Source of the DNA: Thermoprotei archaeon
GTDB taxonomy: Archaea; Thermoproteota; Thermoprotei_A; Sulfolobales; Ignisphaeraceae
Assembly (NCBI GenBank): GCA_003661905.1
Contig: QMXA01000035.1
Location: 1 to 8,143, forward strand
DNA: 8,143 bases
Direction: 5' to 3'
Shown here: piece by piece, positions 1 to 5,243 of the stretch
Position numbering within the stretch: the stretch's first letter is position 1
Layout of the letters: the number at the start of each line of letters is the position of its first letter
The notes under the pieces: generated by a model
What the model was told of the DNA's origin: nothing
What the model saw: only the letters and a program-made list of their open reading frames with translations
The model's database searches: none
Position numbers and translations under genes: made by a program

Positions 1-225
1 GAATTTATAGAAATTAGAAAATCTATTAGAAAAACAACACCTAACATAATTGCTCTAATTAACGAGATAGAGAATCTCATATCAGAAGCTAAGAGTTTAA
101 TACCAAAAGCAGAAGTAGAATTGCATCTTCAACGCTATGATAACGTCAAGAAATTAATTAATGAGATCGAGAGTATATTGGCGGAAATTAATGAAAAGTT
201 AGAAGAGTTGAAAGAAGATATGTAA
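1..225 (+). CDS. 3' end of an unidentified coiled-coil-rich protein (partial)
   Basis: Frame 1 is open from the first base of the window to a TAA at 223-225, giving the last 74 residues of a longer protein whose start lies outside. The tail is rich in Glu, Lys, Ile and Leu with hydrophobic residues at heptad-like spacing (for example NEIESILAEINEKLEELK near the end), so a C-terminal coiled coil is likely. No catalytic motif, membrane segment or cysteine pair is visible, and I do not recognise the family. A T-rich stretch follows the stop. The downstream region is decayed DNA read mostly on the other strand, so there is no operon context on this side. Confidence 0.75.
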   Translation, partial: EFIEIRKSIRKTTPNIIALINEIENLISEAKSLIPKAEVELHLQRYDNVKKLINEIESILAEINEKLEELKEDM

Positions 226-237
226 TTTGTTTTGTTT
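226..237 (+). terminator. T-rich likely transcription stop
   Basis: The run TTTGTTTTGTTT directly follows the stop codon of the partial gene. Archaeal RNA polymerase terminates on U-rich stretches without needing a hairpin, so this is a plausible 3' end. No stem-loop is seen. Confidence 0.35.
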
Positions 238-258
238 AAGTTATATATCTTTACACTT

Positions 259-600
259 TTACCTAATTAGTTCTTTGAAGTATTCCGTCCTTATTCTAGG
301 ATTAAATATTTCATTGATAACATATGTAAATAAGATCATGCCTATTTGAAGACCGGATATCATTACTAAGGAATCCATGATTGCATAAACCGTGCTTGGA
401 TTAAAGAAAGCTCCATGAATATATATGTAGTGTAGAGTTCTACCTGGTTTACAGCAACTTGTGCAGTTTTAGGTATTGGTATACCTAGAAAGTAAAGCCT
501 TATCACGATATATATTGCATCTATAGCTGAATATATGAAGTTTATAGCTGAGAAAGGCTTTTACATAGTAGGAATAGATATTTCATGATCAATGATTCCC
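259..600 (-). pseudogene. Decayed membrane protein, probably a DppC/OppC-type peptide ABC transporter permease
   Basis: Read from about 560 down to a TAA at 261-259, about 100 codons look coding once one frameshift is allowed. They include a LYFLGIPIP segment, a hydrophobic stretch reading IMDSLVMISGLQIGMILF, then NEIFNPRIR close to the C terminus. The order 'LG-I-P-P loop, last membrane helix, D/N-P-R-(I/L)-R tail' is the ending of dipeptide/oligopeptide permeases of the DppC type; that assignment is inferred from a short, degraded piece. The frame breaks at 419-426, where (AT)4 replaces what reads cleanly as (AT)3, a +2 shift. A stop at 563-561 and further frame changes above 560 disrupt the upstream part, and no start could be placed. 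No ATPase or binding-protein gene is seen nearby. Confidence 0.5.
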
Positions 601-822
601 CCGCTAAGAAGGGATTTGAATGAAAAAGACCATTCCTGTATTTAGATCTTATTCAAGCTGATATGCTCTACATAACTTCACATAATAACTCAGTATAGAG
701 TTTCATGTTCATAGCTTCAATACATCATATACCTTTAGGTCTATGTAATTACATTCTAAGGAAAGGTTATAAATGCCTTAAAAGGCTAGATCTTTAGATT
801 ACTGTATGGTCGTTAATTCAAA
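601..822. other. Stretch without a recognisable gene; one TATA-like site
   Basis: No frame here keeps a convincing protein. Short open pieces on the minus strand may be further remains of the permease. On the plus strand GAAAGG (761-766) followed by TTATAAAT (767-774) has the form of an archaeal BRE plus TATA box. The only thing behind it is a 27-codon ORF starting at ATG 806, which resembles nothing I know and is antisense to the fragment at 823-972. Confidence 0.4.
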
Positions 823-972
823 TCATATTCCTACCCTTAATATTGTGGAACATTTCTTTGATACATCAATGTACTTGCATTTATCGTAGATTCTATTTAC
901 AATGCTATGATCAATTATATCGACATGCAGAGTATTGCGCAATTCATAGACTATACCTAGAGTTTTATTCAT
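823..972 (-). pseudogene. Unrecognised coding-like fragment (49 codons)
   Basis: An ATG at 972-970 opens 49 codons ending in TGA at 825-823. The peptide begins MNKTLGIVYELRNTL and contains DHSIVNRIYDKCKY and IDVSKKCSTILRVGI. Its composition looks like real protein rather than random translation, with few rare residues and alternating hydrophobic stretches. Coding-like sequence continues for a few codons past the TGA in the same frame. It is therefore more likely a broken piece of a larger gene than a complete small protein. It lies on the same strand as the cofC remnant, but I cannot assign a family. Confidence 0.3.
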
Positions 973-1425
973 TGCTTATGCTTGTATTTTTGTTCTGAAG
1001 GTTTTGGTAAATCTATGATTTCTCATATTCCTTTACTATGTTGTTGCATAGATTAGTGAATAATTTTTCACCTACAGAGTATTACATGTCGATGTAGCTA
1101 ATTAGGATATTGTACTTCGCCTTTCAAGTATCAAACGAGCTTCTTGAGGAATATTACACGGTATCTTCTCCATAATACATCTAAGCTGCTATGATCTCCT
1201 GAAAACTCTGTATGTATATCCTAGCTCAGTAAGATCATAGTAATGTTTATCAATAGTCTCCTATCGAAAGACTGCTGAAGATTCTAAAAGGCTATTGAAA
1301 GCTTAAGAATATAGGATATAGATTATAACGTATTCATATAAAAGTGATAGGTGATGAGAATACCTGTATCTGAGAGCTGGAACCTTGAGATCTATGATAG
1401 TCCTATATTACTATCTTATTTGTTA
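973..1425 (-). pseudogene. Heavily decayed continuation of the cofC remnant
   Basis: Coding-like pieces continue on the minus strand beyond the stop that ends the open cofC frame, but with many stops and frame changes. Readable stretches include SSAVFR, then ETIDKHYYDLTELGYTYRVF, and, in another frame, VGEKLFTNLCNNIVKEYEKS ending at TAG 1015-1013. From the GTG at 1614 to this TAG is about 600 bases, close to the usual length of CofC (about 200-220 residues), which is why I treat it as the cofC tail. The match to CofC itself is weak here. About 1342-1442 also aligns by eye with 4496-4600, so part of this stretch may have another origin. Confidence 0.35.
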
Positions 1426-1614
1426 TCAGCATCCTATACCTTCATCATGAACTATATGTACTTTATTGAATTGAGAGACAAGATTCATTACTTCATAACT
1501 AGGTGTAACAATTACAATATCATTTACTCTAGAAGCGTTACTTAAAGCCCTAAGTACGTCATTTAACATAGCCCTCTTAAGATCTTTAATAGGTACTATA
1601 GCAATTAGGTTCAC
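1426..1614 (-). pseudogene. cofC: cofC remnant: 2-phospho-L-lactate guanylyltransferase, N-terminal part with internal deletion
   Basis: CofC activates 2-phospholactate (or phosphoenolpyruvate) with GTP for coenzyme F420 synthesis. The 62-codon frame starts at GTG 1614 and reads NLIAIVPIKDLKRA, then MLNDVLRAL, IVIVTPSYEVMNLV and VHDEGIG, the N-terminal landmarks of CofC in order. Between KRA and MLNDV, family members carry roughly 20 more residues, including the Lys-Ser-Arg-Leu nucleotide-binding segment; these are missing without loss of frame, so the protein would be inactive. Two adjacent stops (TGA, TAA) follow the GIGC codons. The gene keeps a Shine-Dalgarno-like GAGGT (1626-1622) 7 bases before the GTG and a TATA-like box at 1661-1653, so its start region has outlived its body. 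Identification is from pattern memory, not alignment. Confidence 0.75.
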
Positions 1615-1652
1615 TTATCCTACCTCTAAAGTCTTCTATCTCAAGATAATTC

Positions 1653-1661
1653 CTTATATTT
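1653..1661 (-). promoter_or_regulatory. Relic promoter (TATA-like) of the cofC remnant
   Basis: AAATATAAG on the minus strand lies about 40 bases before the GTG start. This places a transcription start near 1632, just ahead of the GAGGT ribosome site. Confidence 0.4.
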
Positions 1662-1723
1662 AGCTACTTAATCTTGTAATTTAATGCTCGATAGAGAGAT
1701 GTAGTGGAGTTCTTGCGGGTACT

Positions 1724-1739
1724 TTAAAGGTTTTTAAAG
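1724..1739 (+). promoter_or_regulatory. BRE/TATA promoter of the asnB-like/dph6 operon
   Basis: TTAAAGG (1724-1730) followed by TTTTTAAAG (1731-1739) has the archaeal BRE plus TATA layout. Transcription would start near 1760, leaving a leader of under 10 bases before ATG 1768. No ribosome-binding sequence is present there, so the first gene is probably translated from a nearly leaderless message. Confidence 0.6.
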
Positions 1740-1767
1740 AAAGTACTTATACTACAACATTAACAAA

Positions 1768-2787
1768 ATGCTTTGTGATATAGTCGTGAAGTGTTTGGAG
1801 TACGGGATTGAATTAGCTAAAATAGTTTGTGAAGAACTTCAGAATAGAGCTTGTGATTGTATATTACTATCTGGTGGTATTGATACTTCTTTTGTTACTT
1901 CATCATACGTTACTGCTAAAAGAGATTTAAGGGTAATTACAGTAGCTTATGATGCTATATCTCCTGATTTGGAGTACGCAGTTTATGTAGGTAAATCCTT
2001 AAGGCTAAAGCATTTAATTCACTATCCTTCATTAAATGAAATAGTAACTTGTGAGGAAATAGTCTTAAGGACTATGAAAACTATGGATCCAATAGAAGTA
2101 GCTTGTGATATACCTGCTTGTATAGGTCTACTCCAAGCAGAGAAACTTAAGTGTACCCATGTAGCTACAGGTGATGGTGGTGATGAGCTATTCTTTGGAT
2201 ATAGTTTCTTACTTAATAAAACTCATGAAGAGCTTAGTGAATGGCTTAATAAAATGCTTGCTAAAGGATTATTCCCATCAGAGAGACTTGGAAAAACACT
2301 AAATATACCAGTAACAGCAGCATTATTTATACCAAAAGTTAAGGAATTCTCTAAGAAAGTCCCTGTTGAATGTAAAATAGGTTTCTTTAAGAATAAAGTA
2401 TGGGGTAAATTACTACTTCGTTTATATCTAGACTATAGAGGTCTAGAAAAAGTTGCATGGAGGGAGAAAGTACCTATAATTATAGGTTCGGGTTTTGAAA
2501 AGATATTAAATGTTTGGAAAGGGAAAGTTACATTTGAAGAAGCTTTAAAGTTACATAGAGATTATGGTATAAACTTTCCATCATATCCACATGTATATCT
2601 ATTTAAGAAATTACTTGAATATAATATTGAAATACCCCCAGTATGTAAGGAGGAGGATAAGCGCTGTCCTATATGTGGAAGATGTATGCAAAATGGATTC
2701 TGTAGTTTCTGTGGTACAAGTATTGATAAGAAAGGTATTATAATACATTATTCTGATGAATTAAAGGAGAAACTCTTAGGAAGGTGA
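1768..2787 (+). CDS. Asparagine-synthetase-type PP-loop ATP pyrophosphatase with C-terminal zinc ribbon
   Basis: The 339-residue protein carries the ATP-binding PP-loop SGGIDTS at residues 35-41 and ATGDGGDELFFGY at 133-145, the two signatures of the synthetase (C-terminal) domain of AsnB-type asparagine synthetases. Such domains adenylate a carboxylate and release AMP and PPi. The N-terminal glutaminase domain of AsnB, with its catalytic Cys2, is absent, so ammonia must come from solution or a partner. The last 50 residues hold CPICGRC (300-306) and CSFC (312-315), a four-cysteine zinc ribbon not found in ordinary AsnB but common in tRNA-modifying PP-loop enzymes. Five cysteines fall in the first 31 residues. 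The start at 1768 fits the promoter at 1724-1739. The stop lies 6 bases before dph6, so the two are co-transcribed. The true substrate is unknown; 'asparagine synthase' would be a family label only. Confidence 0.85.
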   Translation: MLCDIVVKCLEYGIELAKIVCEELQNRACDCILLSGGIDTSFVTSSYVTAKRDLRVITVAYDAISPDLEYAVYVGKSLRLKHLIHYPSLNEIVTCEEIVLRTMKTMDPIEVACDIPACIGLLQAEKLKCTHVATGDGGDELFFGYSFLLNKTHEELSEWLNKMLAKGLFPSERLGKTLNIPVTAALFIPKVKEFSKKVPVECKIGFFKNKVWGKLLLRLYLDYRGLEKVAWREKVPIIIGSGFEKILNVWKGKVTFEEALKLHRDYGINFPSYPHVYLFKKLLEYNIEIPPVCKEEDKRCPICGRCMQNGFCSFCGTSIDKKGIIIHYSDELKEKLLGR

Positions 2788-2793
2788 ACGAAT

Positions 2794-3420
2794 ATGCGAA
2801 TTGCCCTATTTTCAGGTGGTAAAGAGTCTTACTACGCATCAATTATTGGGGGTCCTATTGATGCATACGTAATGTTTATTTATGAATTTCCAGAACCTTC
2901 GCCACACATAATCAACGTGGGTTTAAGTGTAGTGACAGGTATACTAACGGGAAAACCTGTATTTGTAAAGAGGCTTACTAAAGGAAAGGAATTCGATGAA
3001 AGTGTTGAATTCCTAAAGGGGTTGAGTGTTACTTCTATTACCGCAGGTGATGTAGATGTTGAAGAGCATTTAAAATATATGGAACGTCTTGCAAAAGAAG
3101 TTGGTGCTGAGTTAAAGGAGCCTCTATGGGGTATGAATTCTGAAGAAGTATTAATTAAGGAGGTTGAATATGGTATTGAAGCATTAATTACTGGTATAGT
3201 AAGGAATTTAAGTAATTACTTAGGATTCATAATTAATAAAGAAAATTATGAGACGATACTTTCAGTGCTTAAGCAAAATAATTGTGATGCTATTGGGGAA
3301 AGAGGGGAGTATCATACATTAGTCTTGAATTCACCTAATCATATTAAACGTCTAGAGTATGAAGTAGTAGGACAATTATTAACTTCAAGAAGTGCAATTC
3401 TTAAACTTACATTACGTTAA
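2794..3420 (+). CDS. dph6: Diphthine--ammonia ligase (Dph6, ATP_bind_4/DUF71 family)
   Basis: Dph6 performs the last step of diphthamide synthesis, amidating diphthine on the conserved histidine of elongation factor 2 with ammonium and ATP, releasing AMP and PPi. The 208-residue protein begins with beta-strand RIALF and the PP-loop SGGKES (residues 7-12). It has EPLWGMNSEEVL in the middle and the family hallmark GERGEYHTLV at 168-177. The length is normal for archaeal members and no key motif is missing. The ATG at 2794 follows a Shine-Dalgarno-like GGAAGGTGA that overlaps the stop of the upstream gene, indicating coupled translation. The upstream partner is another ATP-pyrophosphatase of the amide-forming kind, which suggests a shared pathway. 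A T-rich stretch follows the stop. Confidence 0.92.
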   Translation: MRIALFSGGKESYYASIIGGPIDAYVMFIYEFPEPSPHIINVGLSVVTGILTGKPVFVKRLTKGKEFDESVEFLKGLSVTSITAGDVDVEEHLKYMERLAKEVGAELKEPLWGMNSEEVLIKEVEYGIEALITGIVRNLSNYLGFIINKENYETILSVLKQNNCDAIGERGEYHTLVLNSPNHIKRLEYEVVGQLLTSRSAILKLTLR

Positions 3421-3440
3421 TTAATATAAGAAATAATGTA

Positions 3441-3464
3441 TTTTGTATTTGCTATTTTATTTTA
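3441..3464 (+). terminator. T-rich terminator region after dph6
   Basis: About 20 bases after the dph6 stop, the plus strand is strongly T-rich in runs of three to four T broken by single A, G or C. This suits U-tract termination in Archaea. It overlaps the 3' end of the convergent cofD remnant (TAG at 3454-3452). Confidence 0.45.
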
Positions 3465-3933
3465 GTATATTCTTTAGCTATAGTGAGTACTTTATTGACT
3501 ACATCTTCGATTCTCCTTGCATATTTGGCTGAGATTGCCATAGCTATTACTGGAGTACCTTTATCCTTCTTTTCCTTTATCTTCTCTCTAACATTCTTAG
3601 TATTTAATGTGGGACCAATACTGTTTATAGGATTACTTGGACCTAATACTATAAGATCTGCTTTATCTATTGCTTTAAGTACTTCTGTTGTTGCTCTTGC
3701 ATTTTCAATACCCGGAAATCTAATGCCATATACTTTAGGCTTAAATCCATACTTAACTAGGTGTTCTTGAATATGAAGTGCACCTATATCAGTTAAAAAT
3801 AAGTCTCCACATGATCATCACTCATAGGAAGTACTGTTGCTTTAACTTTAAGTTTATTAGATAGGTATTTAGATACTTCAGTTAAGGTGTACTCCTTCTT
3901 GAGTAAGTAAGTTCTAAATATGTGAATAGCTAG
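3452..3933 (-). pseudogene. cofD: cofD remnant: 2-phospho-L-lactate transferase, N-terminus and inner part deleted
   Basis: CofD joins the nucleotide-activated lactyl unit to Fo, giving F420-0. The minus strand from 3933 reads LAIHIFRTYLLKKEYTLTEV, then a run ending KATVLPMSDDHVET, then (after a frameshift) LTDIGALHIQEHLVKYGF, then ADLIVLGPSNPINSIGP. These are the middle blocks of CofD: the D-R-D-(L/R)-A-T-H region, LPMSDD, and GPSNP..SIGP. The first 100-odd residues, including the glycine-rich N-terminus, are gone. The frame begins directly after the stop of the phosphoribosyltransferase remnant. One base is missing from a T run at 3795-3799 (five T where six restore the frame). After VIAMAIS the conserved GPA block is absent and only about 25 residues remain before TAG 3454, so the C-terminal part is also shortened. 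Clearly non-functional. Confidence 0.88.
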
Positions 3934-4567
3934 TTATGTTGTTTTATTTTTATAAATGTAGGATATCACTTCATCATCAGATATATCATACCATATCATG
4001 TAGGCGTCAGCTACAGCAAACCCTAAAAGCCCGAGCCTAACATTAGATACTACAAGTTTATCAACGATATCATGTAGTAATTTGATACTTGAGAGTGAGG
4101 CAGTAGGTGATGCTACATACACCTTCTTTACCAGCTTTCTTTTAACAAATTTTACAGCTGCTAACATGGTATAACCGAAGCTAAACCATCGTCAATAAGT
4201 AATACATTTCTATCCTTAAGGTGATCATATGATCTATTTCTTCGGAATAACCTTCCCTAGTATCTTTCGTTGTTAAGTCTTGTTTATGGAAAAGTTTATC
4301 TATATGCTCCCTTAAGCACCATTCGGTAAATTTTCAGAAGCCTTCATCTCCTTTGAGTCCATAGTTCCTTATCTTAGAAACTACTATGCTAGCTTGGTCT
4401 CGTTCAACAGCAATACCCCTGTATAACTCTAAGTACACTATCTCACCATACTCAACTCTAGATTTAAGGGATAATGGTTATAACATTTCTCCGTGAAAGT
4501 GATAATTGATGAAAACACCTATACTTAGAGGTTTGGGACCATGAAATTTATGGTAGACCTGTATCAT
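3934..4567 (-). pseudogene. Phosphoribosyltransferase (COG1926-like) broken by two stops and two frameshifts
   Basis: From ATG 4567-4565 about 210 codons can be followed to TAA 3936-3934. The start reads MIQVYHKF, followed by VFINYHFHGEML. The PRPP-binding loop can be restored as VLLIDDGLASGYT, followed by AAVKFVKRK and VYVASPTAS, and the C-terminus reads AVADAYMIWYDISDDEV. That order matches predicted archaeal phosphoribosyltransferases of COG1926; the substrate is unknown. Four lesions are seen: TAA at 4480-4478 where Tyr is expected (ML-stop-PLSL); TGA at 4336-4334 where Trp is expected (GF-stop-KFTEW); loss of one A at 4217-4216; and loss of one G at 4176-4175, inside the PRPP loop. The 77-codon open piece 3934-4167 is only the tail. 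Sequence between lesions is well preserved, so inactivation looks recent. A C/D box sRNA ends just before the start codon. Confidence 0.82.
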
Positions 4568-4572
4568 TATTT

Positions 4573-4632
4573 GTCATCAGCACCAGAAACCAACATCATC
4601 TTTTCAGCTCACGGCTTTCTCATCACCAATGG
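4573..4632 (-). ncRNA. C/D box sRNA (2'-O-methylation guide)
   Basis: On the minus strand the elements come in ideal archaeal order and spacing: C box GTGATGA (4626-4620), 12-base guide GAAAGCCGTGAG (4619-4608), D' box CTGA (4607-4604), 4-base spacer, C' box ATGATGT (4599-4593, one base off consensus), 12-base guide TGGTTTCTGGTG (4592-4581), D box CTGA (4580-4577). Archaeal C/D sRNAs use two symmetric guides of about this length and direct methylation to the target base paired with the fifth guide base upstream of D or D'. That predicts targets CTCACGGCTTTC (the C at position 5) and CACCAGAAACCA (the A at position 5); I cannot place these in an rRNA or tRNA. A TATA-like box at 4668-4661 predicts a 5' end near 4635. 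Any protein in this stretch would hit stops within a few codons. Confidence 0.75.
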
Positions 4633-4660
4633 ATTCATACCTCATTCACTAATAATCTAA

Positions 4661-4668
4661 TATTAAAT
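4661..4668 (-). promoter_or_regulatory. TATA-like box of the C/D sRNA and phosphoribosyltransferase remnant
   Basis: ATTTAATA on the minus strand lies about 35 bases upstream of the C box, so a start 24-27 bases downstream falls at the predicted 5' end of the sRNA. A second AT-rich TATTTAAG lies at 4678-4671. Confidence 0.5.
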
Positions 4669-4782
4669 TTCTTAAATATATACATTAAATTATCCAAGAA
4701 TAAGACAAGTAGTCTATAGACTAATGTGTCTTTCGTCTCAAAACTTTTCAACTCTCTACCGAATTAGTATATGGTGTTCACT

Positions 4783-4974
4783 ATGGCACTATTTACACCA
4801 CTACTAAGACAAATAAGGAAACCAAAATTAAGGAAGTATCTAAAGAGAAGGAAAAGAAGAACTCTAGTAATAGAGGAGATAGAATATCCTATGCATCTAT
4901 ACGAAGAGCTATTAATTGATGAAATAGATAGAGAATGCTACATATTAATAGAGCTTGGAGTTCCAGCCTCGTAG
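4783..4974 (+). CDS. Small hypothetical protein, basic N-half and acidic C-half
   Basis: The frame is open from ATG 4771 to TAG 4972-4974. I prefer ATG 4783 because GGTG at 4773-4776 sits 6 bases before it like a ribosome site, giving a 63-residue protein starting MALFTPLLRQ. Residues 10-27 of this form are almost all Lys or Arg among a few others (RKPKLRKYLKRRKRR). The second half is acidic (EEIEYP, EELLIDEIDRE) and ends ELGVPAS. Codon use (AGA/AGG, ATA, CTA) matches neighbouring genes. No family is recognised, and a strong promoter is not obvious; AT-rich TATA-like sequence exists only about 100 bases upstream. The basic patch could bind nucleic acid, but that is a guess. Confidence 0.5.
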   Translation: MALFTPLLRQIRKPKLRKYLKRRKRRTLVIEEIEYPMHLYEELLIDEIDRECYILIELGVPAS

Positions 4975-5048
4975 TACATTCCTCTATACTAAATGTAATT
5001 TATGAATAAATTCCTACTATACTATTCTAAACATCTTAGATCTACAGA

Positions 5049-5069
5049 TTTATAAAGCGGAAAATATTA
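5049..5069 (+). promoter_or_regulatory. Promoter of tRNA-Tyr
   Basis: Two TATA-like elements precede the tRNA: TTTATAAA (5049-5056) and AAATATTA (5062-5069, after GCGGA). The second predicts a start near 5092, about 10 bases before the mature 5' end. Confidence 0.45.
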
Positions 5070-5102
5070 AAGACCTGTAATTAGGAATCAATAAATAGCA
5101 AG

Positions 5103-5192
5103 CCGCCGGTAGCTCAGCGGCAGAGCGCCCGGCTGTAGTGAGGAGGGCGCATAGATACCGGGTGGTCGGGGGTTCAAGTCCCCCCCGGCGGA
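5103..5192 (+). tRNA. tRNA-Tyr (anticodon GUA) with an 18-nt intron
   Basis: A full cloverleaf can be folded. The acceptor CCGCCGG pairs perfectly with CCGGCGG. T8 A9 is followed by D stem GCTC/GAGC. Anticodon stem CCCGG/CCGGG encloses CT-GTA-G. The variable loop TGGTC leads to T stem GGGGG/CCCCC with loop TTCAAGT. The discriminator is A, and CCA is not encoded. GTA at 5135-5137 is the Tyr anticodon, and C1-G72 is the archaeal tRNA-Tyr identity pair. Bases 5139-5156 (TGAGGAGGGCGCATAGAT) interrupt the loop after position 37. CUGU (5133-5136) pairs with AUAG (5151-5154) as a 4-bp helix flanked by bulges AG^U and AU^A, the layout cut by the archaeal splicing endonuclease; the inner helix is short (GUG/CGC at best). 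Confidence 0.95.
5139..5156 (+). other. tRNA-Tyr intron (canonical position 37/38)
   Basis: The 18 bases between G37 and A38 must be removed to close the seven-base anticodon loop. The 4-bp helix CUGU/AUAG with a three-base bulge on each side supports exact borders: cleavage after AG on the 5' side and after AU on the 3' side. Confidence 0.85.
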
Positions 5193-5243
5193 CTATTTCT
5201 TAAATCACCTCTGGAATTGAGAGCACAATATAATTAGCAATGT

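Noticed and set aside
806..889. 27-codon ORF behind a good-looking TATA box at 767-774
   Set aside because: It is very short, lacks a recognisable motif and is antisense to another coding-like fragment; not enough to call a gene.
1351..1373. Plus-strand half of a C/D box sRNA: GTGATGA, 12 bases, CTGA
   Set aside because: No C' box follows at the right distance and no second D box is found, so only half of the pattern is present; the stretch also belongs to the cofC remnant.
1424..1448. Minus-strand ATGATGA, 12 bases, CTGA, like the C'-D half of the sRNA at 4573-4632
   Set aside because: No D' box or C box lies upstream, and the bases encode VHDEGIGC of the cofC remnant. It is kept only as part of the possible duplicate reported above.
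1351..1545. 64-codon plus-strand ORF starting at GTG 1351
   Set aside because: It is antisense to the cofC remnant, and its translation resembles no protein.
3483..3770. 95-codon plus-strand ORF with a hydrophobic, membrane-like translation
   Set aside because: It is antisense to the cofD remnant, whose minus-strand reading carries clear CofD motifs (LPMSDD further up, GPSNP..SIGP); the hydrophobic translation is a by-product.
3791..3826. Minus-strand GTGATGA followed later by CTGA
   Set aside because: The gap of over 20 bases is too long for a guide, and the GTGATGA encodes Ser-Asp-Asp of the CofD motif LPMSDD.
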